From Salinibacterium sp. TMP30 (lineage in GTDB: Bacteria; Actinomycetota; Actinomycetes; Actinomycetales; Microbacteriaceae), in the NCBI RefSeq assembly GCF_038397785.1, contig NZ_CP151642.1:248001-312000 (forward strand): a stretch of DNA of 64,000 bases, written 5' to 3'. Numbering within the stretch: the stretch's first letter is position 1; each line of letters opens with the position of its first letter. Positions 1 through 8,562 of this stretch are shown here, piece by piece. The notes under the pieces are model-generated. The model was not told the DNA's origin, did not search any database, and saw only the letters and a program-made list of their open reading frames with translations. The position numbers were made by a program, and so were the translations under genes.

Positions 1-202
1 ACTCGAAATTCACCAACTCATCGAACGTCTAGCTCAGGAGGGACTAGCTGTGGTCATGATCTCTTCTGATCTCCCCGAGGTCCTGGCGATGAGCGACCGG
101 GTTCTGGTGATGCGGGCGGGAATTTTTACCGCAGAATTTGACCACACAGAAGTGACAGCTGAGGGTGTTCTCGCGGCAGCGATTATGGAGAAGGTCGCGT
201 GA
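1..202 (+). CDS. Sugar ABC importer ATP-binding subunit, C-terminal end (partial)
   Basis: This is the last part of an RbsA-type double-ATPase subunit of a carbohydrate ABC importer; the gene starts left of the window. The visible reading frame contains [20 protein letters not shown], which matches the end of the second nucleotide-binding domain (the region just after the second Walker B/H-loop) in the RbsA/MglA/RhaT group. Its TGA stop at 200-202 overlaps the GTG start of the next permease (GTGA), so the two are translationally coupled. The protein energises uptake from the inner face of the membrane. Substrate is inferred from the downstream rhamnose-type enzymes only. Confidence 0.85.
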   Translation, partial: LEIHQLIERLAQEGLAVVMISSDLPEVLAMSDRVLVMRAGIFTAEFDHTEVTAEGVLAAAIMEKVA

Positions 203-1176
203 AATCGTTGGCATTCCTCCAACAGCGGTCCGTGAACCTCGCGATCGTGATCGCGATGATTGCTGTCGCGGTAGCGGTAACGCAGCCTGCTTTTACTGGG
301 GTTGGGAATATACGGAACATCTTGTTGGACATCACGATCATTACCGTGATGGCGGCGACGCAGGTACTTGTGGTGATCACTGGAAACTTCGATATTTCCA
401 TTGGGGCAACGACAGGGCTGAGCGCAATGTCTGCGGGCATAGTTCTTCAGAATGTCGGTGATTTCCCTGCGATCTTGGTCTTTGTGATCTCGATCGGGGT
501 AGGTCTTCTGGTGGGGATTGTGAACGCGATCCTCGTCATCACCATCCAGATTCCGTCGATCATTTTGACGCTGGGAATGCTGAGCGTCATCCGGGGCGTT
601 ACGTTTTATGTCGCCGGCGGCAGCCAGGTAAATACGGAAGATGTTCCTGAATCGATTATTTCGCTGAGTCAGTCAGGACCTTTCGGCGTACCGTGGCTCG
701 TTGTAATCGCTGCACTAATCGCGCTTGCGCTCGGAGTTTTTGCGAGGTCAACATCGACTGGACGAAACCTATATGCGCTCGGCTCGAATCCGAAGGCGGC
801 AGCACTGCAGGGACTGCCTGTCAAGCGTCTCCTCTTCCTTGTATTCGCTTTGAGCGGTGCCTCTGCCGGTCTCGCCGGAGCGTTTTACCTGAGCCGCTTT
901 GGGTTTGTTCAGGTCAACGCTGGCCTTGGGTTGGAATTGACCGTTATCGCGGCTGTTGTTGTGGGAGGCGCGAGTGTATTCGGCGGTGTCGGCGGTGTAG
1001 CCGGTGCTGCTCTTGGATGTCTCCTGCTCGGGGTCATTGGGAACGCCTTCGCGATACTCGGCATTTCCCAGTACTGGCAAGACTTTGCCTACGGCACCAT
1101 CATCTTGCTTGCCGTGGTTGCGGACGCGGTTCTGAACCGAAGTCGGGCCCGCGGAGTGAACGGGGTTCGAGCATGA
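199..1176 (+). CDS. Sugar ABC importer permease 1 (RbsC family)
   Basis: Integral-membrane permease of 325 residues with about eight to ten hydrophobic segments, the usual length and texture for BPD_transp_2 (RbsC-like) proteins. The conserved late motif [20 protein letters not shown], typical of the family before the last membrane segments, is present. The GTG start at 199 overlaps the upstream ATPase stop by four bases, and its own stop overlaps the ATG of the second permease (ATGA at 1173-1176), so ATPase and both permeases form one coupled operon. Two different permeases after one double ATPase is the arrangement seen in rhamnose and autoinducer-2 type importers. Transported sugar is inferred, not shown. 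Confidence 0.9.
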   Translation: MKSLAFLQQRSVNLAIVIAMIAVAVAVTQPAFTGVGNIRNILLDITIITVMAATQVLVVITGNFDISIGATTGLSAMSAGIVLQNVGDFPAILVFVISIGVGLLVGIVNAILVITIQIPSIILTLGMLSVIRGVTFYVAGGSQVNTEDVPESIISLSQSGPFGVPWLVVIAALIALALGVFARSTSTGRNLYALGSNPKAAALQGLPVKRLLFLVFALSGASAGLAGAFYLSRFGFVQVNAGLGLELTVIAAVVVGGASVFGGVGGVAGAALGCLLLGVIGNAFAILGISQYWQDFAYGTIILLAVVADAVLNRSRARGVNGVRA

Positions 1177-2201
1177 AACAGTTCATTCAACGGTTAGTGC
1201 TCGCCCCTGAAGCGTTCTCGGTAGTCGTTCTAATTCTCGCGATTCCACTTCTCGCGGCGGCATCTCCCTACTTTCTCACCTCGCAAAACGTGTCCCAGCT
1301 TTTTACCCAAAACCTCGAGATCGCGATCATGGCACTCGCATTGGCACCGCTGGTGATTGTTCGAGAGATCGACCTATCAGTTGGGTCGATACTTGCGCTC
1401 TCAGCTGTAGTCTTCGGAAAGTTTATCGAGATGGGTGCCCCGTGGTTGATCGCGGCGGTAGCTGCTTTAGCGGCGGGAGCAGTTGCAGGTCTGTTTAACG
1501 GAATCATGGTGACTAGGTTCGGACTGTCTTCAATAGTTGTGACGCTCGCAACAATGGCGTTGTTCAGAGGCCTTGCAAATGTGATCGTGTCTGACGAAAC
1601 GATCGTGGGATTTCCTGAAGGCTTCGCTGGTTGGGATTCTTGGTATGTTCCTGGCACCCTGATTACAGTTCCGCAGATCTTGTTCGTACCGCTTGCCCTC
1701 GTCGTAGGCATTGCTCTTGCCACGTCTACGTGGGGTCGCCGGATTTATTTCATCGGCTCCAGCCCGGGAGTAGCTCGGGCTACAGCAGTGCCGGTAGATC
1801 GAATCAAGATCGCGCTCTTTATGGGCTCTGGTTTGGCGGCGGCTCTAGCCGGGTTGGTTTTGAGCTCCCGGTTAGATTCTGTGCGTGCAGACACCGGCAC
1901 GGGATTCGAACTTCTGGCGCTCACCGTGGTGCTGCTAGGAGGGGTCAGCATTCTCGGGGGGCGAGGGTCGATCGCCGGCGTTGTTGTCGCAGTCGTATTG
2001 GTGGGGGCGCTGAGGAGCGGAATGGCGCTTGCCGGGCAACCAGATCAAGCCCGCATCGCGCTAATCGGACTCCTGTTACTCCTCTCCATCGTGACAAACG
2101 TAGGCATTCAACGGCTCCAGCAGTCGATGAGGCGCCGTCGATCTCTCAAGCTGCTGACAACGCCAGATATCCCTAAACCAGCACAATCCACAACGGTTTA
2201 G
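1173..2201 (+). CDS. Sugar ABC importer permease 2 (RbsC family)
   Basis: Second RbsC-family permease, 342 residues from the ATG at 1173. The frame is open further upstream, but this ATG overlaps the previous stop and the protein then begins with a normal hydrophobic N-terminus ([20 protein letters not shown]). The family motif ELLALTVVLLGGVSILGGRG lies near the C-terminal third. It would pair with the 199-1176 permease as a heterodimeric channel. A 77-bp gap separates it from the lipoprotein gene, so the binding protein may also have its own promoter or RNA processing site. Confidence 0.9.
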   Translation: MKQFIQRLVLAPEAFSVVVLILAIPLLAAASPYFLTSQNVSQLFTQNLEIAIMALALAPLVIVREIDLSVGSILALSAVVFGKFIEMGAPWLIAAVAALAAGAVAGLFNGIMVTRFGLSSIVVTLATMALFRGLANVIVSDETIVGFPEGFAGWDSWYVPGTLITVPQILFVPLALVVGIALATSTWGRRIYFIGSSPGVARATAVPVDRIKIALFMGSGLAAALAGLVLSSRLDSVRADTGTGFELLALTVVLLGGVSILGGRGSIAGVVVAVVLVGALRSGMALAGQPDQARIALIGLLLLLSIVTNVGIQRLQQSMRRRRSLKLLTTPDIPKPAQSTTV

Positions 2202-2278
2202 ACCACGAAGTAAACCACACACGTAGCTCCAATTTCGCATAAGTAATCAAACAATCCACTCAACGAAGAGAGACAACA

Positions 2279-3316
2279 ATGAATAAAAAACTCTTACGCG
2301 GCATCGCATTGGCCGGCGCTCTTACGCTAAGCGCCACAATGGCTGCCTGCGCCCCCGCGGGCGACAATGCGCCACCAAGCGGCGGCGACGGCACCAAGCC
2401 GAAGATCGTATTCATCCAACAAAACTCGGGTAACCCATACTTCGACAATATTTCTGATGGTTTCCAGGAGGCCGCAGATGCATACGGGTTCGAACTCACC
2501 GTAACTGGCCCCGCTTCTGCCGCCGCATCTGAGCAGGTGCCCTTGATCGAAGATGCCATCACTCAACAGGTTGCGGGCATCGCAATTCAAGCTAGCGATC
2601 CTGAGGCAGTCGCCCCGGCACTTAAGAAGGCCGTGGCGGCTGGCATCAAAGTCATTTCGATCAACTCAGATCAGTTGGCAGATGTGCGAAATGCCGCGGT
2701 CACACCGGTAGATTTCACTCGGGCTGGTTCTGAACAACTTGACCTTCTTGGTTCGCTGATGGACTACGAGGGCGAGTTCGCGATTCTCAGCGCGACAACA
2801 ACTGCTCCTTTCCAGTTGGGTGTTGTGGATTCCATCAAGGAGCTCCTCAAGAGCGACGCAAAGTACGCCAAGATGGAACTCGTCGATGTGGTCTTCGGGA
2901 ATGATGAACCCCAGAAGTCGACTACAGAAACGACCGGACTACTCACCAAGCGACCCGATCTGAAAGCGATCCTCGCGCCCACCTCGGTTGCGCTTCCTGC
3001 AGCTGCACAAGCTATCGAAACTGCCGGACTAACCGGCAAGGTCATCCTCACTGGTTTGGCACAGCCGAATCAGATGCGAAAGTTTGTTGAGAGTGGAACA
3101 GTGAGCAAGTTCCAGCTCTGGGTTCCCGCCGACCAGGGATACGTTGGCGGTGCACTGTTGAGTCAGCTCATCGCGGGTGAGATTGATGCTGCTCCCGGGT
3201 CGACGTTTGATGCGGGAGACTTCGGTTCCATGAAGATTGACGACTTAGGTGTGGTCATTGTGGCCGATACGTTTACCGTTTTCGATTCCACAAACATCGA
3301 TAATTACGACTTCTAG
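2279..3316 (+). CDS. Sugar-binding lipoprotein of ABC importer (periplasmic-binding family 4)
   Basis: Secreted substrate-binding lipoprotein of 345 residues. The N-terminus has a lysine-rich start, a hydrophobic core and a lipobox ending at Cys24 (TMAAC), so it should be lipid-anchored outside the membrane. The mature part has the two-domain Peripla_BP_4 pattern, for example IVFIQQNSGNPYFDNISDGF and a hinge-type AIQASDPEAVAP segment, as in ribose and rhamnose binding proteins. A good ribosome site (GAAGAGAG) precedes the ATG. It delivers sugar to the two upstream permeases. A strong hairpin directly after the stop probably limits transcription into the enzyme genes. Confidence 0.9.
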   Translation: MNKKLLRGIALAGALTLSATMAACAPAGDNAPPSGGDGTKPKIVFIQQNSGNPYFDNISDGFQEAADAYGFELTVTGPASAAASEQVPLIEDAITQQVAGIAIQASDPEAVAPALKKAVAAGIKVISINSDQLADVRNAAVTPVDFTRAGSEQLDLLGSLMDYEGEFAILSATTTAPFQLGVVDSIKELLKSDAKYAKMELVDVVFGNDEPQKSTTETTGLLTKRPDLKAILAPTSVALPAAAQAIETAGLTGKVILTGLAQPNQMRKFVESGTVSKFQLWVPADQGYVGGALLSQLIAGEIDAAPGSTFDAGDFGSMKIDDLGVVIVADTFTVFDSTNIDNYDF

Positions 3317-3325
3317 ACGCTAACG

Positions 3326-3350
3326 GGCGGGCGATCTGAGGTCGCCCGCC
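3326..3350 (+). terminator. Hairpin after binding-protein gene
   Basis: A perfect 9-bp stem (GGCGGGCGA / TCGCCCGCC) with a 7-nt loop lies just after the lipoprotein stop and before the dehydratase gene. There is no long T-run, so it may act as an attenuator or mRNA-stabilising hairpin that raises binding-protein level over downstream enzymes. Confidence 0.6.
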
Positions 3351-3383
3351 TGCCAGCAACAATCAGCGGAAAGAAGTACACAC

Positions 3384-4598
3384 ATGTCTGACCAGAGAAT
3401 TGCTCGAATAACGACAACGCAACTGTCATTCGATTCAACTCCGACTACCCTTGAGGCGCATTTAGTGAGCCCGCTGAGTGCGGTGAGGCGTAAGCCTGCA
3501 AGTACTCCAGGGCGCACTTGGTTCGGCGACTGCGCCCAAGTGTTGGTAGAAATTGAAACCGAATCCGGAATCGTAGGAGTCGGAACGGCAGGTGGATTCA
3601 GCTCGGTGCCCGCAGCGGTCATTGATCAGCACCTTGCGCCAATGCTGATCGGGGCAGATCCGTTCAATGTCGAAAGCAACTGGGACTTGATGTACCGGGC
3701 GACTTCCCGTTTAGGAAACGGTGGCGCCACAATGGCCGGAATCAGCGGTATCGATATTGCCTGTTACGACATCATGGGCAAAGCACTCGGTGTGCCTGTG
3801 CACGATCTCATCGGAGGAACTAAACAAGACAAGATTCCCGTCTACGTGAGTCGACTGTATGCGCTCGATGATCTGGACGAACTCGCGAGGGAAGCTGTTC
3901 AGTGGAAAGAGGCGGGGTTTCGAACGATGAAACAACGCTTCGGATTCACTGCCGCGGACGGCGTAAAGGGAATGCGGAGAAATGTCGACCTCATCCGAGT
4001 GGTCCGCGAAGCCGTTGGGGATGACATTGAGATAGCTGCTGATGCGTATATGGGGTGGGACGTTGAATACACCCTAGCGATGGCCCGCGAGCTCGAAAAA
4101 TTCAATCTGAAATGGATCGAAGAGCCACTGCTTCATCATGATATATCCGGGTATGCGCGGCTGTGTCGTGAGAGTCCCATCCCCATTTCTCACGGAGAGC
4201 ATCAGTTCACTCGGTACGGTTTTGCGCGAGTCATCGAGGCCCAAGCCGCTCACCTGCTGCAGCCTGACGTTAACCGGGTTGGAGGCATCACCGAGGCACG
4301 AAGAATCTTTGCACTTGCTGCAGCGCACGACATCCCAGTGATTCCCCACTCGAACGAACTGCACAATCTTCATCTCGTTGCATCACAGATTAACGCTCCG
4401 TTCGCGGAGTACTTTCCAGACGTTGAACCTGACACTGGGAACGAACTGTTCTGGAAAATTTTCGATGGAAATCCGCGCGCGACGGACGGTTTCATAGAGA
4501 TGCCGTCTGGGCCTGGGCTTGGACTGACTATCAACGAGCACAAGGTTCGCGAGTTGACACTCACAACTCGCGAGCACACCAGTCAGGAGTCAGCATGA
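3384..4598 (+). CDS. Enolase-superfamily sugar-acid dehydratase, L-rhamnonate dehydratase-like
   Basis: Protein of 404 residues in the mandelate-racemase-like part of the enolase superfamily. It would remove water from a sugar acid to give a 2-keto-3-deoxy acid in the cytosol, using Mg2+. Seen in the sequence: a capping domain over residues 1-130, then a barrel with the metal ligands Asp220, Glu246 (WIEEP) and Glu272 (GEHQF), and His322 (IPHSN) as likely general base. The GEHQFTRYGF segment is close to L-rhamnonate dehydratases as I know them. Lactonase-like, SDR and isomerase-like genes follow in the same direction. L-fuconate or another 6-deoxy acid is a possible alternative substrate. Confidence 0.8.
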   Translation: MSDQRIARITTTQLSFDSTPTTLEAHLVSPLSAVRRKPASTPGRTWFGDCAQVLVEIETESGIVGVGTAGGFSSVPAAVIDQHLAPMLIGADPFNVESNWDLMYRATSRLGNGGATMAGISGIDIACYDIMGKALGVPVHDLIGGTKQDKIPVYVSRLYALDDLDELAREAVQWKEAGFRTMKQRFGFTAADGVKGMRRNVDLIRVVREAVGDDIEIAADAYMGWDVEYTLAMARELEKFNLKWIEEPLLHHDISGYARLCRESPIPISHGEHQFTRYGFARVIEAQAAHLLQPDVNRVGGITEARRIFALAAAHDIPVIPHSNELHNLHLVASQINAPFAEYFPDVEPDTGNELFWKIFDGNPRATDGFIEMPSGPGLGLTINEHKVRELTLTTREHTSQESA

Positions 4599-4721
4599 CG
4601 AATGTGACGACCGCTGCCCGGCACAGGTATCTCAGAGGCGAACCATCCGGATCAACAATGTCAAACGTGTGTGGCTTCCTTTGGATCACATCACCCGATA
4701 ACAACCCGATGAGAGGATCTC

Positions 4722-5480
4722 ATGACGAATCGTAAGGTGGCGCTAGTTACTGGTTCATCCCGTGGCATTGGGCGAGCAATTGCTCTCCGATTAGCTCGGG
4801 ATGGTTTTGCGGTAGCACTCAATTACGCGACAGATGAAGCCAGCGCGGACAGCGCCCTCCGAACAATCAGAGAAGCCGGCGGCGAGGCTGTTTCGTTCCA
4901 AGCAGATGTCGGTATTCCGGAGCAGGCCATTGCTCTCGTAGCCGACGTCGTAGAGTCCATGGGTCGGATTGATGCCGTAGTCAATAACGCGGCAGTTTGC
5001 CCGCTCGGTCCTCTGGAGACCGTGACACTCGAGCAGTGGAATCGTGTTCATGACGTCAACCTTCGCGGAACGTTTTTGGTATCCAAGGCGGCCGTCGAGG
5101 TCATGCTTAAGCAGGGCTGGGGCGGTCGACTGGTTGCTATCTCCTCAATTTCTGCGATCGCTGGGGGAAGTCAACAGATCGCGTATACGCCGACGAAGGC
5201 CGGACAGGTTTCTCTGATGCGTTCCTTAGCGGTTGCGCTGGGGGTGCACGGCATTACGGCGAATTCTGTTGAACCGGGCACGATACGTACCGACCTAAAC
5301 CGCGAGTATCTCCTCGATCCAGAAGTTCTAGCCCACTATGAGAGCCGCATTCCGGTCGGCAGGATCGGTGTTCCTGAAGACGTCGCAGGAGCAGTCGCAT
5401 TCTTGGTGTCGGACGAGGCAAGTTACATCTCAGGCACCGAGATTTTGGTTGATGGTGGGGCGCTAATCAACCTCGCGTAA
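4722..5480 (+). CDS. Short-chain dehydrogenase/reductase, sugar-pathway
   Basis: Classical SDR of 252 residues. The nucleotide-binding motif TGSSRGIG is at residues 10-17, NNAA follows, and the active site has Ser in AISSIS and the YxxxK motif as YTPTK. The C-terminus (SGTEILVDGG) is the usual SDR ending. It is predicted to oxidise a sugar or a keto-deoxy acid with NAD(P)+. Placed between the rhamnonate-dehydratase-like and rhamnose-isomerase-like genes, it could be an L-rhamnose 1-dehydrogenase or a keto-deoxy-rhamnonate dehydrogenase; sequence alone does not decide. An AGAGGA ribosome site precedes the ATG. Confidence 0.85.
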   Translation: MTNRKVALVTGSSRGIGRAIALRLARDGFAVALNYATDEASADSALRTIREAGGEAVSFQADVGIPEQAIALVADVVESMGRIDAVVNNAAVCPLGPLETVTLEQWNRVHDVNLRGTFLVSKAAVEVMLKQGWGGRLVAISSISAIAGGSQQIAYTPTKAGQVSLMRSLAVALGVHGITANSVEPGTIRTDLNREYLLDPEVLAHYESRIPVGRIGVPEDVAGAVAFLVSDEASYISGTEILVDGGALINLA

Positions 5481-5507
5481 ATAATTACCAACTCTTTCAA
5501 AGAACAA

Positions 5508-6689
5508 ATGAAAGTCGATGATTGGAGACAGGTGAAAACTTCACAGGAAATTCGGGTTCGCAACATGCTCGACGAACTGGACGTCGTACAAGCGTCTTGG
5601 GCATTTGGCAACTCAGGTACACGATACAAAGTGTTTCAGGCCCCAGGTTGTCCTCGAAACATTTGGGAGAAACTAGACGACGCTGCAAAGGTGCACGATC
5701 TCACGGGAACAGGCGGATCAGTAGCACTGATTCTTCCTTGGGATTCGGATGAGCCTCAGAAGCTTAAAGCTGGACTTGTGGAGAGGGGACTTAAAGCGGG
5801 CCCTATTCGAACGAACCTCTTTCAAGATGAAGACTACCGGCTTGGGTCGCTCGCTCATCCAGATGCGCGTGTTCGCAAAAAAGCTATTGCTCACATCAAA
5901 GACTGTGTGGATCTCGCCCTCGAGCTCGGTTCGAACACTGTCGGTATTTGGCTACCTGACGGAACAAACTATCCTGGCCAAGACTCAATCATCGCGCGGA
6001 AGCGACGTCTTGAAGACTCCCTAGAGGAGGCGTACGCGCTCTTCCCCGCCGACCTGATGTTTTTGCTTGAGTACAAATTCTTTGAGCCAGCGTTTTACTG
6101 GACAGATCTTCCTGACTGGGGCACAACCCTGAAGCACGTTGAGCGGTTGGGAGATAACGCAAAAGTGCTGGTCGATATGGGACACCACGCCCCGAATGTC
6201 AATATCGAGGGAGTTGTTGCTCAAGTTCTTGATCTTGGTCGCTTGGGAGGTTTCGATCTTAACAACCGAGCCTACGCAGACGATGACCTCATAGTTGGTT
6301 CGGTTGACCCGTTCGAGCTCTTCCTCGTTTTCAACGAACTCGTGGACCGATGGGATATGGCGCGAGACGTCATTTACGCCCTCGACCAGAACCACAGCAT
6401 CGAGGAGAAAATCCCCGCGATTCTGCGGTCGATCATGAACGTTCAAGAGGCCGCAGCAAAAGCAGCATTGGTGGACCGAGAAGCACTCACGTTGGTGCAG
6501 CAGTCTGGCGAAGTACTTGGGGGTCATGAGATTCTTTTGGATGCATACTCTACAGATGTGCGCCCGCTGATTGCAGACTGGCGAGAGCACAAGGGGCTGC
6601 CACGTGATCCGATTGGTGCGTTCAAAGCGAGCGGTTACGCGGACAAGATTTCTGAAGAGCGGGGAACCGCTGGCGACATCGGTTGGTAG
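5508..6689 (+). CDS. L-rhamnose isomerase-like TIM-barrel sugar isomerase
   Basis: Protein of 393 residues resembling the actinobacterial/Pseudomonas stutzeri type of L-rhamnose isomerase, which converts aldoses to ketoses with divalent metal. The segments LEYKFFEPAFYWTDLPDWGT and LVDMGHHAPNVNIE match the metal-binding core of that family (Glu, Asp and His ligands). A GTG at 5532 with GGAGA just upstream is an alternative start that would shorten the protein by eight residues and is the better ribosome site. Its presence with a dehydratase and lactonase suggests that both phosphorylative and oxidative routes for a deoxy-hexose may be encoded, or that the isomerase acts on a related sugar. Confidence 0.82.
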   Translation: MKVDDWRQVKTSQEIRVRNMLDELDVVQASWAFGNSGTRYKVFQAPGCPRNIWEKLDDAAKVHDLTGTGGSVALILPWDSDEPQKLKAGLVERGLKAGPIRTNLFQDEDYRLGSLAHPDARVRKKAIAHIKDCVDLALELGSNTVGIWLPDGTNYPGQDSIIARKRRLEDSLEEAYALFPADLMFLLEYKFFEPAFYWTDLPDWGTTLKHVERLGDNAKVLVDMGHHAPNVNIEGVVAQVLDLGRLGGFDLNNRAYADDDLIVGSVDPFELFLVFNELVDRWDMARDVIYALDQNHSIEEKIPAILRSIMNVQEAAAKAALVDREALTLVQQSGEVLGGHEILLDAYSTDVRPLIADWREHKGLPRDPIGAFKASGYADKISEERGTAGDIGW

Positions 6690-6877
6690 GAGAATCACGC
6701 AACGGACTATGGCCGTTGGCGAACTAACAGTTATCGCGCAGACGTCTCGTTGCTTTTCATGATTACGAGTCTTATTGGGAAAGCTGAAATCGGTCTCGCC
6801 TCGCAGTCGCGTGCCGATTCAAGCCGAATCTGCGTGCGGCTTACTTGATGTGAAAAAAGCGAAGAAAGGGCGCTCCA

Positions 6878-7765
6878 ATGTTGAAGCATCAGATTATCGA
6901 TACCCATGTTCATTTCTGGGATATGGCGAACCCTGATACTGGGATGAAGTGGGTTTGGCTTGAGAAGGATTTCGTGCACCCAATACTGGGCGATATTGAC
7001 GCAATGAAGTCGCTCAAGTACGGCATAAACAACGTATTCGCGGAGTCGCGTTTTGCGAATGTGCGGGCTTTCGTGCACGTACAGGCAGCTCTTGGCAGTA
7101 CAGATCCGGTGCTTGAGACACGCTGGCTAACACGCATGCGCAACGACTCTCCCGTTCCATTCACCATAGTTGCGCATGCAGACTTGAGCAGTACCGAAGC
7201 GATCCGACAGCTCGACGAACATGGGGAATCCCCATACTTTGTGGGAGTGCGAGACTTTGCGTCTGAAGGGATTCTCGCATCTGGCGAAATCAATTCGAGG
7301 TTCGAATCTTCACTCACGACGCTTGCCGCCCGCGGCCTCGTGCTTGACCTGGATTGCGAGTGGATGAACATGGGTAAGGCGCTCGAACTCGCGCACAGGC
7401 ATCCTGATTTGCAAATCGTTCTCGAGCACATCGGGTTTCCTCGCCGACGTGACGACGAATACTTTGAGATGTGGAAAAGTGGGATAACTAAGCTTGCAGG
7501 CGCTGAGAACGTTACCTGCAAAATTTCCGGCCTTGGCATGATCGATCCTCTGTTCACTGCGGAGAGTGTGCGTCGTTGGTTCGATACGTCGTTAGAGGCA
7601 TTTGGAACGGATCGGTGCGTAATCGGATCCAATTGGCCTTTGGATCGTCTTTTCTCAAGCTACGACGTGATCATGAATCTGTATCGTTCATTTTTGGGCA
7701 GCTTGAGCGATTCCGAGCAGGCTAAAGTTCTGTCTGAGAATGCGGCTCAAGTCTTCAAGCTTTGA
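6878..7765 (+). CDS. Amidohydrolase-family sugar lactonase-like protein
   Basis: Protein of 295 residues of the COG3618 amidohydrolase group, which contains L-fucono- and L-rhamnono-lactonases. It begins with the metal motif IDTHVHFWD and ends with IGSNWPLDR, the usual last-strand region, although the Asp normally seen in this last motif (GSDWP) is Asn here. It would open a sugar lactone to the acid used by the dehydratase at 3384-4598. A 188-bp gap separates it from the isomerase-like gene; GAAGAAAGG precedes the ATG. The Asp to Asn change could weaken metal-dependent catalysis, though several lactonases of the group work with a modified site. Confidence 0.8.
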   Translation: MLKHQIIDTHVHFWDMANPDTGMKWVWLEKDFVHPILGDIDAMKSLKYGINNVFAESRFANVRAFVHVQAALGSTDPVLETRWLTRMRNDSPVPFTIVAHADLSSTEAIRQLDEHGESPYFVGVRDFASEGILASGEINSRFESSLTTLAARGLVLDLDCEWMNMGKALELAHRHPDLQIVLEHIGFPRRRDDEYFEMWKSGITKLAGAENVTCKISGLGMIDPLFTAESVRRWFDTSLEAFGTDRCVIGSNWPLDRLFSSYDVIMNLYRSFLGSLSDSEQAKVLSENAAQVFKL

Positions 7766-7824
7766 GCGGATTCATGCCGGCGATTCTTCTTCATGGTGAA
7801 AAATTGTCCTTTGATTTGGTTTAA

Positions 7825-8013
7825 CAGGCCTTCTTGCCAGTCGTCTTCTACTCCTGCGGTAGAGGTGACGAGAAGGTATTCGGCGTGATGTTTGACAGCG
7901 ACACGAACACTTTTCAGCCTGCCTCCAAGAGCAAGTTCTCACAGATCGGTGGTTCGGCGATCGGTTGCACTGAATACAATCTCCTCGCGCGTGAATACCG
8001 CCAACTAGAGTGA
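7825..8013 (+). pseudogene. Coding-like fragment without a start codon
   Basis: This stretch reads open for 62 codons between an in-frame TAA at 7822 and a TGA at 8011, with a protein-like composition (for example VFGVMFDSDTNTFQPASKSK) but no start codon in the first part. I do not recognise the family. It sits directly before the DUF1801 gene, whose GTG/ATG overlaps the stop. It may be the last part of a decayed gene; chance cannot be excluded. Confidence 0.3.
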
Positions 8014-8018
8014 TCACC

Positions 8019-8381
8019 ATGGCAACAGGCACCACAGAATCCAGTGACTGGCGCAGCGACATGCTCGCCTACATTCGCGACCTGATCATGACCGCCGAGC
8101 CCGAAATCATCGAAGAGGTCAAGTGGCGCAAACCATCGAACCCGCTCGGCGTCGCAGCCTGGAGCTTTAACGGACTAATCTGCACCGGCGAAACCTACAA
8201 AGACAAGGTCAAGCTGACCTTCCCCAAAGGTGCCTCACTCGACGACCCGGAAGGGCTCTTCACCAGCAGCCTTGAAGCGAACGTCAGACGCGCCATCGAC
8301 CTGCATGCCGGGGACACAATCGATGCCACCGCATTCCAAGCACTCGTACGTGCGGCGGTCGCTCGCAACTCGATGTCCTAG
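8019..8381 (+). CDS. DUF1801 (YdhG-like) domain protein
   Basis: Small cytosolic protein of 120 residues from the ATG at 8019; a GTG at 8010 would add three residues. Features of the DUF1801 family are visible: EIIEEVKWRKPSNPLGVAAW in the centre and a C-terminal helix. Function of the family is not established; some members are linked to iron or metal handling through the frataxin-like fold. It stands alone between the sugar operon and the GAPDH gene. Confidence 0.8.
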   Translation: MATGTTESSDWRSDMLAYIRDLIMTAEPEIIEEVKWRKPSNPLGVAAWSFNGLICTGETYKDKVKLTFPKGASLDDPEGLFTSSLEANVRRAIDLHAGDTIDATAFQALVRAAVARNSMS

Positions 8382-8562
8382 ATTTCGGCGAAGCGCGACC
8401 GGGCGCGTTAAAAACAGCCCCCTTTGGCAATCTCTAAAGTGTTGCCCGAACTGCATCCCGCGCACGGCCCATGCCGAGCATCCGTCTGGAACAATGGATG
8501 CGGGGTTAGCCACGTCACAAGCGCGCTCGCGGCCCCGTAACACTGCAGTCGGAAGGAACCTG

